From NCBI RefSeq assembly GCF_000349945.1, contig NC_020516.1:5017167-5081166 (forward strand): 64,000 nt of DNA, written 5' to 3'. Positions 37,439-46,480 of the stretch are shown here, piece by piece (within the stretch, counting starts at the first letter, position 1; each line of letters opens with the position of its first letter). Source of the stretch: Azoarcus sp. KH32C. GTDB taxonomy: Bacteria; Pseudomonadota; Gammaproteobacteria; Burkholderiales; Rhodocyclaceae. Under the pieces are notes generated by a model. It saw nothing but the letters and a program-made list of their open reading frames with translations. It was not told the DNA's origin and searched no databases. Both the position numbers and the translations under genes were made by a program.

Positions 37439-37740
37439 AGAGTCCCCATCACGTCGCCGTTGAAGCCATACACCTTGCGCTCGCCCGCCAGCGCGACGAG
37501 CTCGACGGTACGCGACTGCCCGGGCTCGAAACGCACCGCGGTGCCGGCCGCGATGTTGAGCCTGAAGCCGCGTGCCGCCGCCCGGTCGAAGGCGAGCGCC
37601 GCGTTGGTTTCGGCGAAGTGGTAGTGCGAGCCGACCTGGATCGGGCGGTCGCCGGTGTTGGTCACGCTCAGCGTCAGCGTCGGGCGGCCGTCGTTGAGTT
37701 CGATTTCGCCATCGGCGACGAGGTATTCACCGGGAATCAT
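37435..37740 (-). CDS. ureB: Urease beta subunit
   Basis: 101 residues, the normal length for a separate beta subunit. Seen: PGEYLVADGEIELNDGR at the N-terminus, and NTGDRPIQVGSHYHFAETN with AAGTAVRFEPGQSRTV, both conserved. It forms the trimeric (alpha-beta-gamma)3 urease with UreC and UreA. It overlaps ureC by four bases. Unusually, a gap of 196 bases holding a dispersed structured repeat separates it from ureA. Confidence 0.97.
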   Translation of the reverse strand: MIPGEYLVADGEIELNDGRPTLTLSVTNTGDRPIQVGSHYHFAETNAALAFDRAAARGFRLNIAAGTAVRFEPGQSRTVELVALAGERKVYGFNGDVMGTL

Positions 37741-37796
37741 CAGTCTTCTCCTGAATGCCCATTAGATCGTTCATGGAAGGCAGGCGTAGCGACCGG

Positions 37797-37897
37797 CATG
37801 CCGGGTGTTTGCGGAGCGAGCGAGGACTGTCTGAGCGCAGGCGCGGAAGCGCGCCGCACCGCGAGTTCCGCAGCCCGCGGAGCAAATTCCCGGCGTG
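37797..37897 (+). repeat. Dispersed structured element, copy A
   Basis: An outer helix pairs 37797-37812 with 37882-37897 (GCCGGG ... CCCGGC and TTTGC ... GCAAA). An inner hairpin pairs GGCGCG (37840-37845) with CGCGCC (37850-37855) around GAAG. A further hairpin pairs TCCGC (37867-37871) with GCGGA (37877-37881). Conserved single-stranded blocks are CGAGGACTGTCTGAGC and GCGAGTTCCGCAGCCC. It lies between ureB and ureA. Two more copies are near urtE. Confidence 0.7.
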
Positions 37898-37936
37898 ACG
37901 GTCGCGGGCAGCCACAAAGGACACACCCCAAGCCCC

Positions 37937-38239
37937 TCAGACGATCGGGTTATGCACGGTCACGAGCTTCGTGCCGTCCGGAAAAGTCGCCTCGACCTGG
38001 ATCTCCGGGATCATCTCCGGCACCCCTTCCATCACGTCCTCGCGCGTCAGGATCGTCGTGCCCTCGCTCATCAACTCGGCGACCGTGCGGCCGTCACGCG
38101 CCCCTTCGAGGATTGCGCAGGAGATCAGCGCGACCGCCTCCGGGTAGTTGAGCTTCAGGCCGCGCGCCCGGCGCCGCTCGGCGAGCAATCCGGCCGTGAA
38201 CAGCAGCAGCTTGTCCTTTTCGCGTGGAGTCAGTTCCAT
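37937..38239 (-). CDS. ureA: Urease gamma subunit
   Basis: 100 residues, the standard length. Seen: MELTPREKDKLLLFTAGLLA at the start, LNYPEAVALISCAILEGARDG, and GVPEMIPEIQVEATFPDGTK at the end, all signature blocks. It is the small structural subunit of urease. It lies 27 bases after ureD and is followed by a gap with a structured repeat before ureB. Confidence 0.97.
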   Translation of the reverse strand: MELTPREKDKLLLFTAGLLAERRRARGLKLNYPEAVALISCAILEGARDGRTVAELMSEGTTILTREDVMEGVPEMIPEIQVEATFPDGTKLVTVHNPIV

Positions 38240-38266
38240 TCTTGTTGTCCTCGTTCAGGTGTTCTT

Positions 38267-39145
38267 TCAGGTGTTCCATATGCGCGGCACGCGCATCGGC
38301 AGCCCGGCCACCGCCGGCCGGATCGCGTCCCACAGACGGATGAACCACTCGCGCCCCGGCTCGCACGCCGGCCCCAACCAGCGCGCGACCAGGAGTCCCG
38401 GCAGCAGCGTGACTGCGCCCTGCCCGACCGCCGGCCCGATCTCGCGGCAGCGATCGCGCAGCGCCGTGTCGCACTTGGGCGACGCGACCAGCAGGCTCCC
38501 GACGACCGGCTGCCCCGCCAGCCCGACCGGCGAATCGAGCAGTGGACTGCCGCCGGCGATACGCCCGCGTTCCAACCATAGCGGCTTGCCGTCGCGCCGG
38601 ATACGGGTCGCGAGCGCCAGTTCGCCGCGGCGGAAGCGTTCGCCCGAGCCGGTGCGGCCGAAGCACAGCATCTCGGCCCCGACGAAGCAGGCGTCGCCGG
38701 CGAGTTCCACTTCAGTTTCGAGACGCCCGCAGGCGCCGTCGAAGACGATGCTCTCCTGCGGCAGCCATTCGCAGATTCCGCGGTCTGCGACGGCGATGCG
38801 TTGCGCGAGCTGCGCCGACGCCCCCGCGCTGCGATACCACTTGCCGGCCCCCGGCGTCGTCAGCAGCGCATGCGCACCGGCGCCGACCGACACGTCGATC
38901 GCCAGCGAATCGCCCCCGGCGATCCCCGCCGGCGGATGCAGCACGATGCCATGGCAGACACCCTCGCCTTCCGGATACAGCGCCTTCTGCAGACGCAGCG
39001 GTCCCCGGTGGCTGCGGCGCACCAAGACGGTGCGAACATCCCGCCGCTCGAAATGCAGTTCGAGCTCGGCACGCCATTCCGATACCTCCCGCTCCGATAC
39101 GACGACAGCCCGGGACTCTACGAATTCGTCAAGAAACATACGCAT
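38267..39145 (-). CDS. ureD: Urease accessory protein UreD
   Basis: 292 residues. UreD is the scaffold that holds UreF and UreG on apo-urease during nickel insertion. Seen: ELHFERRDVRTVLVRRSHRGPLRLQKALYPEG, shortened here to its core LVRRSHRGPLRLQKALYPEG, then HPPAGIAGGD, then TTPGAGKWYRS, all UreD landmarks. It is the first gene of the urease operon. The annotated ATG has no Shine-Dalgarno, and a second ATG lies six bases downstream. A sigma-54 type element sits only about 11 bases upstream of the start. Confidence 0.93.
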   Translation of the reverse strand: MRMFLDEFVESRAVVVSEREVSEWRAELELHFERRDVRTVLVRRSHRGPLRLQKALYPEGEGVCHGIVLHPPAGIAGGDSLAIDVSVGAGAHALLTTPGAGKWYRSAGASAQLAQRIAVADRGICEWLPQESIVFDGACGRLETEVELAGDACFVGAEMLCFGRTGSGERFRRGELALATRIRRDGKPLWLERGRIAGGSPLLDSPVGLAGQPVVGSLLVASPKCDTALRDRCREIGPAVGQGAVTLLPGLLVARWLGPACEPGREWFIRLWDAIRPAVAGLPMRVPRIWNT

Positions 39146-39155
39146 GACAATAACC

Positions 39156-39172
39156 TAGCAAGCGGCGGGCCA
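39156..39172 (-). promoter_or_regulatory. Candidate sigma-54 promoter of the urease operon
   Basis: Read on the - strand, TGGCCCGCCGCTTGCTA has the invariant GG and GC with exactly ten bases between, and 4 of 4 in the TTGC block. The implied transcription start would fall next to the ureD ATG, giving almost no leader, so either translation starts lower or the match is chance. Confidence 0.4.
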
Positions 39173-39406
39173 TTTTCGCCGGAATCTGAACATTTTTGAT
39201 TTCGCTCATTTTTCCTGGCCGCCACGACGGGTATAGAGGCTATGCCCTTCGACTTATGCTCCACTCGACGAAAACGATGCCCCGTCATGGTGCATCGCCG
39301 GAAAGACCGGTGCGCAAGCCATTTTCGCCCGCAGCATGAACCGGAATTAATCCAAGTCCCCACTGACATTGGTGATAATAAACAGTAACAAAATCGGGGA
39401 GGCACG

Positions 39407-40702
39407 ATGTCGTATAGAACGTTGCCGCGGGCGTCAGCAAACGACAACCCGGAACAGCTGTTACGGTTGTTCAACTTTCTGGTCGTCACCTCCTTCGTGG
39501 TGATTCTCGCCGTCGCCGGGACTGCCATCTACTGGATATACAGCTCGGCCATGCTGCACCGGACCGAGACGGCCGTCATCGGGATCGCGAAGGCGGTGAT
39601 GAGCGCCGAGGTCGATAGCCTGCTCACCGAGGACGGGAACGGCGCGCTGCGGATCGCGATCGCGCCGGACGACATGCGCCAGGTGGACGCCCACCTGCGG
39701 CGCTATCTGAAGTTCTTCAATCTCGCCAAACTCGCGATCTTCGACGCCGATCGCCGGGTCGTCTATTCGACGGTGCCCACCGAAATCGGGCGCACCGAGA
39801 CCGACGCAACGGCGCTGAACGATGTGCTCGAGCACGGGAAACCGCGCGCCGAGGTTCGCGGCAAGCTGGAGCCGGGCGAGCTGGGCAACGCGCTGCCGAC
39901 CGAACCGACGCTCGTCATCGAGTCGCATTACCCGATTCTCGACGCCCGCGGTCATTCGCTCGGCGCCTTCGAAGTGTACGTCGATGTGAGCGACACCCAG
40001 GACGAGATCGTCCGCGTGCTCACACTCTCGCTCGGGGCCTTGTCGCTGGTGCTGGCGATCTGCCTGTTCAGCCTGTATCGCCCGATGAAACGGGGCACCG
40101 AAAAGATCATCGCCGCGAACGCGAACCTTGCCGAGCTCGCGACGCGCGACCACCTGACCGGCCTATTTAACCGGCGGCATATCGCCGACCGCGTGAAGCA
40201 GGAATTCAATCGCTGGCGACGCGGCAGCTCCACTGCCGGCATGCGGCCCGGGATCGGTTTCATCATGGCCGACATCGATCACTTCAAGAGGATCAACGAC
40301 AGCTATGGCCATGCGGTGGGCGACGAAGTGCTGCGTGAAGTCGCTAACCGGATCCAGGAAGGCCTGCGCGAATACGACATGCTCGGACGTTACGGCGGCG
40401 AAGAATTCCTGGTGATGCTGCCGAACTCCGATCTCGCCGCCGTTGCCCTCGTCGCCGAGCGCCTGCGCTGGGCCGTCGGCAGCCGCGAAATCATCCTCGC
40501 CAGCGGCGAGGCACTCACGGTGACGATCAGCATGGGCGCAGCCTGCGCCGTCGATGGCTCGCTCGCGGAGCAGGAAGTGATCCACCAGGCCGACGTCGCC
40601 CTCTACCGCGCCAAGGAGTTGGGACGCAACCGGGTCGAGGTTTACGCGACTCCGGCCGATGCCGCCCACTCGACGCCGTCCCTGCGCCCGCAGTCGTTGT
40701 GA
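39407..40702 (+). CDS. Membrane-bound diguanylate cyclase
   Basis: 431 residues with GGGAGG as ribosome site. Two membrane segments (about 24-46 and 203-223) flank a periplasmic sensor region of about 155 residues. A GGDEF domain follows: RDHLTGLFNRRHI, MADIDHFKRINDSYGH, and GGEEF at 330-334. An inhibitory I-site RxxD (R321, D324) lies five residues before GGEEF, so product feedback is expected. The enzyme makes cyclic di-GMP from two GTP. No EAL domain is present. It is the first of four + strand genes ending in a c-di-GMP-binding chemoreceptor, which suggests a shared signalling role. Confidence 0.92.
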   Translation: MSYRTLPRASANDNPEQLLRLFNFLVVTSFVVILAVAGTAIYWIYSSAMLHRTETAVIGIAKAVMSAEVDSLLTEDGNGALRIAIAPDDMRQVDAHLRRYLKFFNLAKLAIFDADRRVVYSTVPTEIGRTETDATALNDVLEHGKPRAEVRGKLEPGELGNALPTEPTLVIESHYPILDARGHSLGAFEVYVDVSDTQDEIVRVLTLSLGALSLVLAICLFSLYRPMKRGTEKIIAANANLAELATRDHLTGLFNRRHIADRVKQEFNRWRRGSSTAGMRPGIGFIMADIDHFKRINDSYGHAVGDEVLREVANRIQEGLREYDMLGRYGGEEFLVMLPNSDLAAVALVAERLRWAVGSREIILASGEALTVTISMGAACAVDGSLAEQEVIHQADVALYRAKELGRNRVEVYATPADAAHSTPSLRPQSL

Positions 40703-40768
40703 CGCTCTTCCGACCGCCTTGCCGGTCTCCCCATCCCTTTTCCCCGAACTCGACCAAGGGTTGACCCA

Positions 40769-42115
40769 ATGAATCATCCACGCCCGTTCCGCCTCGCCAC
40801 CTTTGCCAGTTCCGCCGTACTGCTTGCCGCCTTGTCCGGCACCGCCTGGGCGGCCGACGCCGGCGATGAGGCGAGACTGAAAGAACTCGAGAGCAAACTC
40901 GAACGCAGCCTGCAGCTGATCGAAGCGTTGCAGAAGAAGGTCAGCCAGCTCGAGAATGCGGCAACCGGGAATGCCGCCGCCGGCGGCCAGAGCGCGCCGG
41001 CCGTGCAGGAAGCGAAGATCGAAGCCCTGCAGCAGCAGGTCGCGCAGCTCGGCACCGGCTTGAGTTCGCGCGGCGACTCGGCAGGGCTTCCCGTGCACGG
41101 CTTCGCCGATGTCGGCCTCATCCGCTCCGGCCAGGACAATCCGACCGACGGCAAGGGCCGCAGCGGCTTCAACGTCGGTACGATGGATCTCTACCTTACG
41201 CCCCAGTTCGGCGACCGGGTGAAGACGCTGCTCGAGCTGGTGTTCGAAGTCGACGAGAGCGGCGGTCTCGCGACCGACCTCGAGCGCGCCCAGATGGGCT
41301 ACACGTTCAGCGACGCCGCGACCGCCTGGGTCGGGCGCTTCCACACCCCCTATGGCGTCTGGAACACCGCCTACCACCACGGTGCACAGATCCAGACCTC
41401 GATCACGCGTCCGCGTTTCCTCGACTTCGAGGACAAGGGCGGCATCCTGCCGGCGCACACCACCGGCGCATGGCTGACCGGGGCCGTGCCCGCTGGCAAC
41501 GGCCACGTCGCCTACGACGCCTACTTCGGCAACGCACCGGGTGTCGACAAGGAAGATGGTGAAGCGCGTGGCGCCCTGAACATGCGCATGGCGGGCCTGC
41601 CGCATTACGCCTCCACGGTCGGCGGCAATCTGCGCTACGAATTCGCGGGCGCCGCGGAAGGGCTCACGTTGGGCGTGCATGCGATCCGGTCGAAAGTGAC
41701 CGTCGACGAAGACACAAACAGCCGCTCGAAGATGCTGGCCTTCGGCGGCTTCGGCATCTACGACACGGACAACTGGGAAATCCTCGGCGAATACTATCGC
41801 TTCAACGATCGCGACGAGAGCGGCGGGCCGCGGCATACGAGCACCGCGTGGTACACGCAGATCGGCTACCGGGTCGGCGAATTCACGCCCTACGCGCGTT
41901 ACGAGAAGACCTCGCTCGATCAGTCCGACAGCTATTTCGCCAATCAGGAAAGCGGCCGCTCCTACCGGCGGACATCGCTCGGCGTGCGCTACGACCTGAA
42001 CCCCAAGGCGGCGCTGAAAGCCGAGATCAACCGCACGACCAATCAGGACCTCGGCGCGGGCGTCTCGGATGACCGCTTCTCGGAAGCCCGTCTGCAGTAC
42101 TCGGTCCGCTTCTAA
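40769..42115 (+). CDS. Outer-membrane porin-like protein with N-terminal coiled coil
   Basis: 448 residues. A signal peptide ends at AWA/AD. Residues about 33-95 form a coiled coil (LKELESKLERSLQLIEALQK, then IEALQQQVAQL). The rest is an alternating beta-strand pattern ending in the aromatic residue of YSVRF, the usual outer-membrane barrel signal. Periplasmic trimerising coiled coils before a barrel are seen in some phosphate- or anion-type porins. The substrate cannot be read from the sequence. The PstS-like gene follows 22 bases later, consistent with a joint sensing or uptake task. Confidence 0.75.
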   Translation: MNHPRPFRLATFASSAVLLAALSGTAWAADAGDEARLKELESKLERSLQLIEALQKKVSQLENAATGNAAAGGQSAPAVQEAKIEALQQQVAQLGTGLSSRGDSAGLPVHGFADVGLIRSGQDNPTDGKGRSGFNVGTMDLYLTPQFGDRVKTLLELVFEVDESGGLATDLERAQMGYTFSDAATAWVGRFHTPYGVWNTAYHHGAQIQTSITRPRFLDFEDKGGILPAHTTGAWLTGAVPAGNGHVAYDAYFGNAPGVDKEDGEARGALNMRMAGLPHYASTVGGNLRYEFAGAAEGLTLGVHAIRSKVTVDEDTNSRSKMLAFGGFGIYDTDNWEILGEYYRFNDRDESGGPRHTSTAWYTQIGYRVGEFTPYARYEKTSLDQSDSYFANQESGRSYRRTSLGVRYDLNPKAALKAEINRTTNQDLGAGVSDDRFSEARLQYSVRF

Positions 42116-42137
42116 TCGCATCTCGGGAAAAGCTCAC

Positions 42138-42533
42138 ATGACCCTCCGCACAATTCTCGCCGCGGGTGCCGTTTGCCTGCTGACCCAGATCGCATCGGCC
42201 GCCGACCTGATCGTCATCGCCCACCCTGACGCCAAGATTACCGGCGCGGACGTTCAGGACATCTTTCTCGGAGCGAAGCAGTTCGCCGGATCGCTGAAGC
42301 TGACGCCCGTCGACAACGGGCCGGCGCAGGAGCAGTTCCTCAAGAAGGCGCTGCAGATCGATGCGACCAAGTACAACTCGGTCTGGACCAAGAAATCCTT
42401 CCGCGAAGGATTGAACCCGCCGCCGGTCAAGTCGGGCGACCTCGAAGTCATCGATTTCGTGCGCAAGACGCCCGGCGCCGTGGGCTACGTCACCAGTCCC
42501 GCGGACGGCGTGACCGTCGTCAACAAGTACTGA
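42138..42533 (+). CDS. Small PstS-like periplasmic binding protein
   Basis: 131 residues from the ATG at 42138. A signal peptide ends at ASA/AD. The mature protein resembles the N-terminal half of phosphate-binding PstS-type proteins: DLIVIAHPDAKITGADVQDI, VDNGPAQEQFLKKAL, and TPGAVGYVTSP near the C-terminus. It is far shorter than a full two-lobed binding protein (about 300 residues) and has no ABC permease beside it. It may instead present a ligand to the chemoreceptor encoded six bases downstream. The role is inferred. Confidence 0.7.
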   Translation: MTLRTILAAGAVCLLTQIASAADLIVIAHPDAKITGADVQDIFLGAKQFAGSLKLTPVDNGPAQEQFLKKALQIDATKYNSVWTKKSFREGLNPPPVKSGDLEVIDFVRKTPGAVGYVTSPADGVTVVNKY

Positions 42534-42539
42534 GCCGCC

Positions 42540-44510
42540 ATGACAAGCCGCGCCAGCACCATCCGCTCCAAGATGCTGATTTCAGGAAGCGCGACCTTCC
42601 TGTTCGTGCTGGTCGCGACGATCGTTTCCTGGTTCGGCTACCAGACCATCGAACGCACGGGCATCGTCTCGCTCGGACACGCGAACCAGGCGATGTACTT
42701 GCAGATGCTGATCAAGGACGTGCATCAGTTGGTCAGCACCTCGGGCGCACCCGCGGTCCGCGCGCGCATGCAGTCTACGATCGGCATCCTCGACCGGAGC
42801 ATGGCGCCGGACAGCCAGATTGACGATCCGATGCGCAGCGAAACCGCCAAGCTCGCGGAAGAATGGGCGCAGTTGCGCACGGACGCCACGGCCATCGTTT
42901 CCGCCCCCAAGATTTCGGAGGACGACGACGAAATCCTCGGCCAGGTGGTCAAGTTGATTGCCCGCATGGACGGCATGGCGGGTGAAATCGACGGACTGGC
43001 CGAAAAGTCCCGCGAGAGCGGCAGCGCGAAGGCTCGTCAAACCGTCCTGTTCGTCGGGGGCGTGTTCGGCGCCATCCTGATCCTCGTCGTGACCGTCTTC
43101 TGGCGGCTTCACGCGAGCATCCTCGGCCAATTGGGCGCCGAGCCCGCGCAGGTGAACGGCTTGGTGCGCCAGGTCGCCGAAGGGAACCTGATGCTCGACA
43201 CCGAGGCGGTCGTCACCCGGAAAGGCGACCACATCCTCCGCGCCCTGTCCGAGATGGTCGGCCGCCTCAACGGCGTTGTACGCAGCGTCGACGACACGAA
43301 CCTGCACATCGGCCAATCGACCTTCCAGATCGCCAACATGGCGTCCAAGGTCACGCGCACGACGAGCGAGCAGTTGTCGCGATTCGCCGACGTGAATCAG
43401 GCGACCGAAGAACTGCGACTCGTCGCCGGCCAAGTCCGTACGGTCGCCGAACAGGTACAGGCGCGAACGCTGGTGACGGAGGCGCGTGCCGAGGACGGAA
43501 CCCAGGCCGTACGCCGGAATATCGACGAGATGACCGCCACCGCCGACCGTGCGAATCGCGCGGAACGCGAGATGTCGGAACTGGGCCGATCCGCGGAGGA
43601 GATCGACAAGATCGTCGCCAGCATCTCCGCCATCGCGGAGCAGACCAACCTGCTCGCGCTCAACGCCGCCATCGAAGCCGCGCGCGCAGGCCAGCAGGGA
43701 CGGGGGTTTGCCGTCGTCGCCGACGAAGTACGCAAGCTCGCCGAGCGCACGGCCGGGGCCACCGGGGAAATCGCCGCCATCGTCACGACGCTCGCAGCGC
43801 AGATCGAGCGATGCAAGGAAACGATGAACGAGGTGGTGGTCAGCGTGGGCGGTTCGCAGGCGCAGTCCAGGCGAACGGCAAGCGCGATCGAGCAAATGGT
43901 GTGCGAAGTGCGCGAAACCGACCGCGCCAACCTGCAGATTGCCGGGATCGTGCACGATCAGATCACGACCCTCGCCCATCTCGACGAGCGGCTGGCCAAC
44001 CTCGCCCGGACGCTCGCGGAGAGCAACGAGAAGGTCGGCATCACGGGCGCGATCACCCAGGATCTGTATCGCGCGGTCGAGCTCTTGATGACGCGGATGG
44101 CCTATTTCAAGTTCTCGCGCATCCATACACCTCAGCGGGCCGAACACGAAAATCGCCAGTTCCCGCGAATCGACCACAGCATGGAGGTCGAAGTGGCGAT
44201 CGGCGACAAGACGATCGATGCCGTCGCCCGCGACTTCAGCCTCGGCGGCTTGTGCCTGCGCTCGAGCGCGCCACTCGAGACACCCGACCGGGAAGTCTTC
44301 GAACTGCATATCCGCAAACCTGCAGCCGATCTCGAAGCGTACCGCACTCAGCGACCGGCACGGCTCGAGGGGCATGTCGTCTGGCGCAGCCGCGACTCGG
44401 AGGGAATCCATCTGAGCGGTGTCGTCTTCGATAGCCCGCCGCATGTCTGCGCCCGGGAACTGGCCGACTGTTTCGCCTTCTACAACACCGTCCCGAACTT
44501 CTCGGGGTAG
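42540..44510 (+). CDS. Methyl-accepting chemotaxis protein with C-terminal PilZ domain
   Basis: 656 residues. TM1 (about 12-35) and TM2 (about 168-188) bracket a small periplasmic sensor domain. The MCP signalling hairpin has its tip near residue 366, in EQTNLLALNAAIEAARAG, followed by GFAVVADEVRKLAER. From about 538 a PilZ domain has RQFPR (RxxxR) and DFSLGG (DxSxxG), both c-di-GMP-binding motifs. The protein can therefore couple chemotaxis signalling to c-di-GMP. It follows a PstS-like protein by six bases and shares a cluster with a diguanylate cyclase. No CheR pentapeptide is at the C-terminus. Confidence 0.88.
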   Translation: MTSRASTIRSKMLISGSATFLFVLVATIVSWFGYQTIERTGIVSLGHANQAMYLQMLIKDVHQLVSTSGAPAVRARMQSTIGILDRSMAPDSQIDDPMRSETAKLAEEWAQLRTDATAIVSAPKISEDDDEILGQVVKLIARMDGMAGEIDGLAEKSRESGSAKARQTVLFVGGVFGAILILVVTVFWRLHASILGQLGAEPAQVNGLVRQVAEGNLMLDTEAVVTRKGDHILRALSEMVGRLNGVVRSVDDTNLHIGQSTFQIANMASKVTRTTSEQLSRFADVNQATEELRLVAGQVRTVAEQVQARTLVTEARAEDGTQAVRRNIDEMTATADRANRAEREMSELGRSAEEIDKIVASISAIAEQTNLLALNAAIEAARAGQQGRGFAVVADEVRKLAERTAGATGEIAAIVTTLAAQIERCKETMNEVVVSVGGSQAQSRRTASAIEQMVCEVRETDRANLQIAGIVHDQITTLAHLDERLANLARTLAESNEKVGITGAITQDLYRAVELLMTRMAYFKFSRIHTPQRAEHENRQFPRIDHSMEVEVAIGDKTIDAVARDFSLGGLCLRSSAPLETPDREVFELHIRKPAADLEAYRTQRPARLEGHVVWRSRDSEGIHLSGVVFDSPPHVCARELADCFAFYNTVPNFSG

Positions 44511-44614
44511 GACGTAATGCGTTTCCAGACGTCTGGACGCCCCATCTCGCCCGCTTATGGGTGTAGTCTGACGCTGCCCTTGAGGCACGTCCCGCTACAG
44601 GCTTCCGTCGATCG

Positions 44615-45517
44615 ATGCCGCCCAGCCACGCCACCCAAGCCATCCTGCAGCACCCCGTCGCGTTTGTCGTACGGACGCTGACGGCGTTTCGCGCCAATCA
44701 GGGATTGTTGCTCGCGGGTGCGGTCGCGTATTACGCGCTGCTGTCGACGGTCCCGCTGCTGATCCTGATCGTGATCGCGTTGTCACATATGGTCGATCAG
44801 CGCGAACTCCTGCAAACCCTGGGCCACTATCTTGAATGGCTGCTGCCGGGACAGTCCGATGCGATCGTCGCGGAGCTGTCGAACTTCCTCGCGCACCGCG
44901 AGGTCATCGGTTGGGTCTTGCTGGCGACGATGTTGTTCTTCAGCTCGCTGGCCTTCACGGTGCTCGAAAACGCGATGTCGGTCATCTTTCACCACCGGGT
45001 CGCGATCAAACGGCGCCATTTCCTCGTCTCCGCGCTGCTCCCGTATGGCTATATATTGAGCCTCGGCGTCGGAATGTTGCTGATCACGCTGGTCGCAGGC
45101 GGCCTACAGGTCATCGGCCAGGAACAGGTGGAGTTGCTCGGGCATGTCTGGTCGCTCAGCGGCGTGTCGGGCGTGCTGCTCTATCTGCTCGGCTTTGCCG
45201 GCGAAGTCTTCGTGCTGGCCTCGATCTACCTCGTCATGCCCGTGGGCCGCCTGTCACTGAGGCACGCCCTCATCGGTGCGGTGACGGCGGCGCTGCTGTG
45301 GGAGCTCACGCGTCACGTGCTGGTCTGGTATTTCGCGACGCTGTCGCAGATCAGCACCGTGTACGGTTCGCTGACCACCGCCATCGCGGTCCTCCTCAGC
45401 CTGGAAATTGCGGCAACCTTTCTGTTGCTGGGCGCCCAGGTGATCTCCGAATACGAGCGCACCGCCATGGGCACTCCCGGCGCTGCTACGCAGCCCTTTA
45501 CGACGGCCCAACGCTGA
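44615..45517 (+). CDS. YihY/UPF0761-family inner-membrane protein
   Basis: 300 residues with about six membrane segments. Seen: NQGLLLAGAVAYYALLSTVPLL, shortened to its core LAGAVAYYALLSTVPLL, and GSLTTAIAVLLSLEIAATF near the end, both typical of the YihY family (once wrongly called RNase BN). The function is not established. It starts 104 bases after the chemoreceptor and converges on urtE with a 32-base gap, so it may be the last gene of the unit or separate. Confidence 0.85.
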   Translation: MPPSHATQAILQHPVAFVVRTLTAFRANQGLLLAGAVAYYALLSTVPLLILIVIALSHMVDQRELLQTLGHYLEWLLPGQSDAIVAELSNFLAHREVIGWVLLATMLFFSSLAFTVLENAMSVIFHHRVAIKRRHFLVSALLPYGYILSLGVGMLLITLVAGGLQVIGQEQVELLGHVWSLSGVSGVLLYLLGFAGEVFVLASIYLVMPVGRLSLRHALIGAVTAALLWELTRHVLVWYFATLSQISTVYGSLTTAIAVLLSLEIAATFLLLGAQVISEYERTAMGTPGAATQPFTTAQR

Positions 45518-45549
45518 CGGGCATTTGACCGAGCAGCAGGTCGGCAGGC

Positions 45550-46242
45550 TCACACGGCCAAGGCCCCGCGCACGCCGTCCGCGTCCATGCTCGCGCCTTC
45601 CCCGCGCATCACGATCTCGCCGCGTTCCATCACGAGATACTGGTCGGCGAGCGAGCGCGCGAAGTCGTAATATTGCTCGACGAGCAGGATCGCCATCTCG
45701 CCGGTCTCGGCGAGGCTGCGGATGGCGCGTTCGATGTCCTTGATGATGGAGGGTTGGATACCCTCGGTGGGTTCGTCGAGGATCAGCAGTTTCGGGCCGA
45801 ATGCGAGCGCGCGGCCGATGGCGAGTTGCTGTTGTTGGCCGCCCGAGAGGTCCCCGCCGCGGCGGCCGAGCATCTGTTTGAGGACGGGGAACATGTCGAA
45901 GATGCGGGCGGGCAGTGGCGTGCCGCGCGGGCGGGTGGCGAGGCCCATCAGGAGATTTTCCTCGACGGTCAGCCTGGGGAAGATCTCCCTTCCCTGTGGC
46001 ACATAGGCGATGCCGGCGCGGACGCGGGAATGAGACGGTGCGCGGGTGATGTCCTCATCGCCGAAACGAACACTGCCGCTCGCCGCCGGCACCAGCCCCA
46101 TCAAGGTCTTCAGAAGCGTGGTCTTGCCGACGCCGTTACGCCCAAGCAGCGTCGTGACCTTGCCGAGCGGGACTTCGAACGACAGCCCGCGCAGGATGTG
46201 GCTGCCCCCATAGTACTGGTTGAGGTTGTCGACTTTCAGCAT
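45550..46242 (-). CDS. urtE: Urea ABC transporter ATP-binding protein UrtE
   Basis: 230 residues, LivF-like. Seen: Walker A GRNGVGKT, Q-loop, ABC signature LSGGQQQQLAIGRAL, Walker B LLILDEPTEGIQPSII, and VEQYYDFAR with the H-loop position replaced by the Q/Y usual in this subfamily. With UrtD it powers urea import through UrtB-UrtC. It is the last gene of urtABCDE, separated from urtD by an unusual gap of 385 bases that carries two copies of a structured repeat. Confidence 0.95.
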   Translation of the reverse strand: MLKVDNLNQYYGGSHILRGLSFEVPLGKVTTLLGRNGVGKTTLLKTLMGLVPAASGSVRFGDEDITRAPSHSRVRAGIAYVPQGREIFPRLTVEENLLMGLATRPRGTPLPARIFDMFPVLKQMLGRRGGDLSGGQQQQLAIGRALAFGPKLLILDEPTEGIQPSIIKDIERAIRSLAETGEMAILLVEQYYDFARSLADQYLVMERGEIVMRGEGASMDADGVRGALAV

Positions 46243-46293
46243 CTCGATCCGCCTTCAAAAACACCGTCCGATAAACCCCCGCCGCCAGCCAGA

Positions 46294-46392
46294 TGTACGG
46301 GGCGTTTGCGGAAGGGCGAGGACTGTCTGAGCGCAGGCGCGGAAGCGCGCCGCACCGCGAGTTCCGCAGCCCTGGAGCAAATGCCCCGTGCA
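46294..46392 (+). repeat. Dispersed structured element, copy B
   Basis: The outer helix pairs ACGGGGCGTTTGC (46297-46309) with GCAAATGCCCCGT (46377-46389), fully paired with one G-U. The inner hairpin is GGCGCG (46336-46341) with CGCGCC (46346-46351). The conserved block CGAGGACTGTCTGAGC is identical to copy A, but the outer-stem bases differ and remain paired. It lies in the urtE-urtD gap, head to head with copy C. Confidence 0.7.
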
Positions 46393-46480
46393 GCTGGCGA
46401 TTACTCCCACGGTCTTCGGACATTACCTCTCAATCCACGCCGGAAAAATCCCGCGCATTCCGCTTGTGCTGCTAACTGCC

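Noticed and set aside
35702..37624. 640-codon + strand open frame opposite ureC.
   Set aside because: It is the complement of the urease alpha subunit. The composition is typical antisense.
39165..39335. Direct repeat GCCATTTTCGCC seen twice between ureD and the diguanylate cyclase.
   Set aside because: Only 12 bases, about 150 bases apart; not enough to call a binding site.
46293..46475. Small open frames inside the urtE-urtD gap.
   Set aside because: They fall in the structured repeat. The same peptide appears in copy A, so the reading frames come from repeat conservation, not from a gene.
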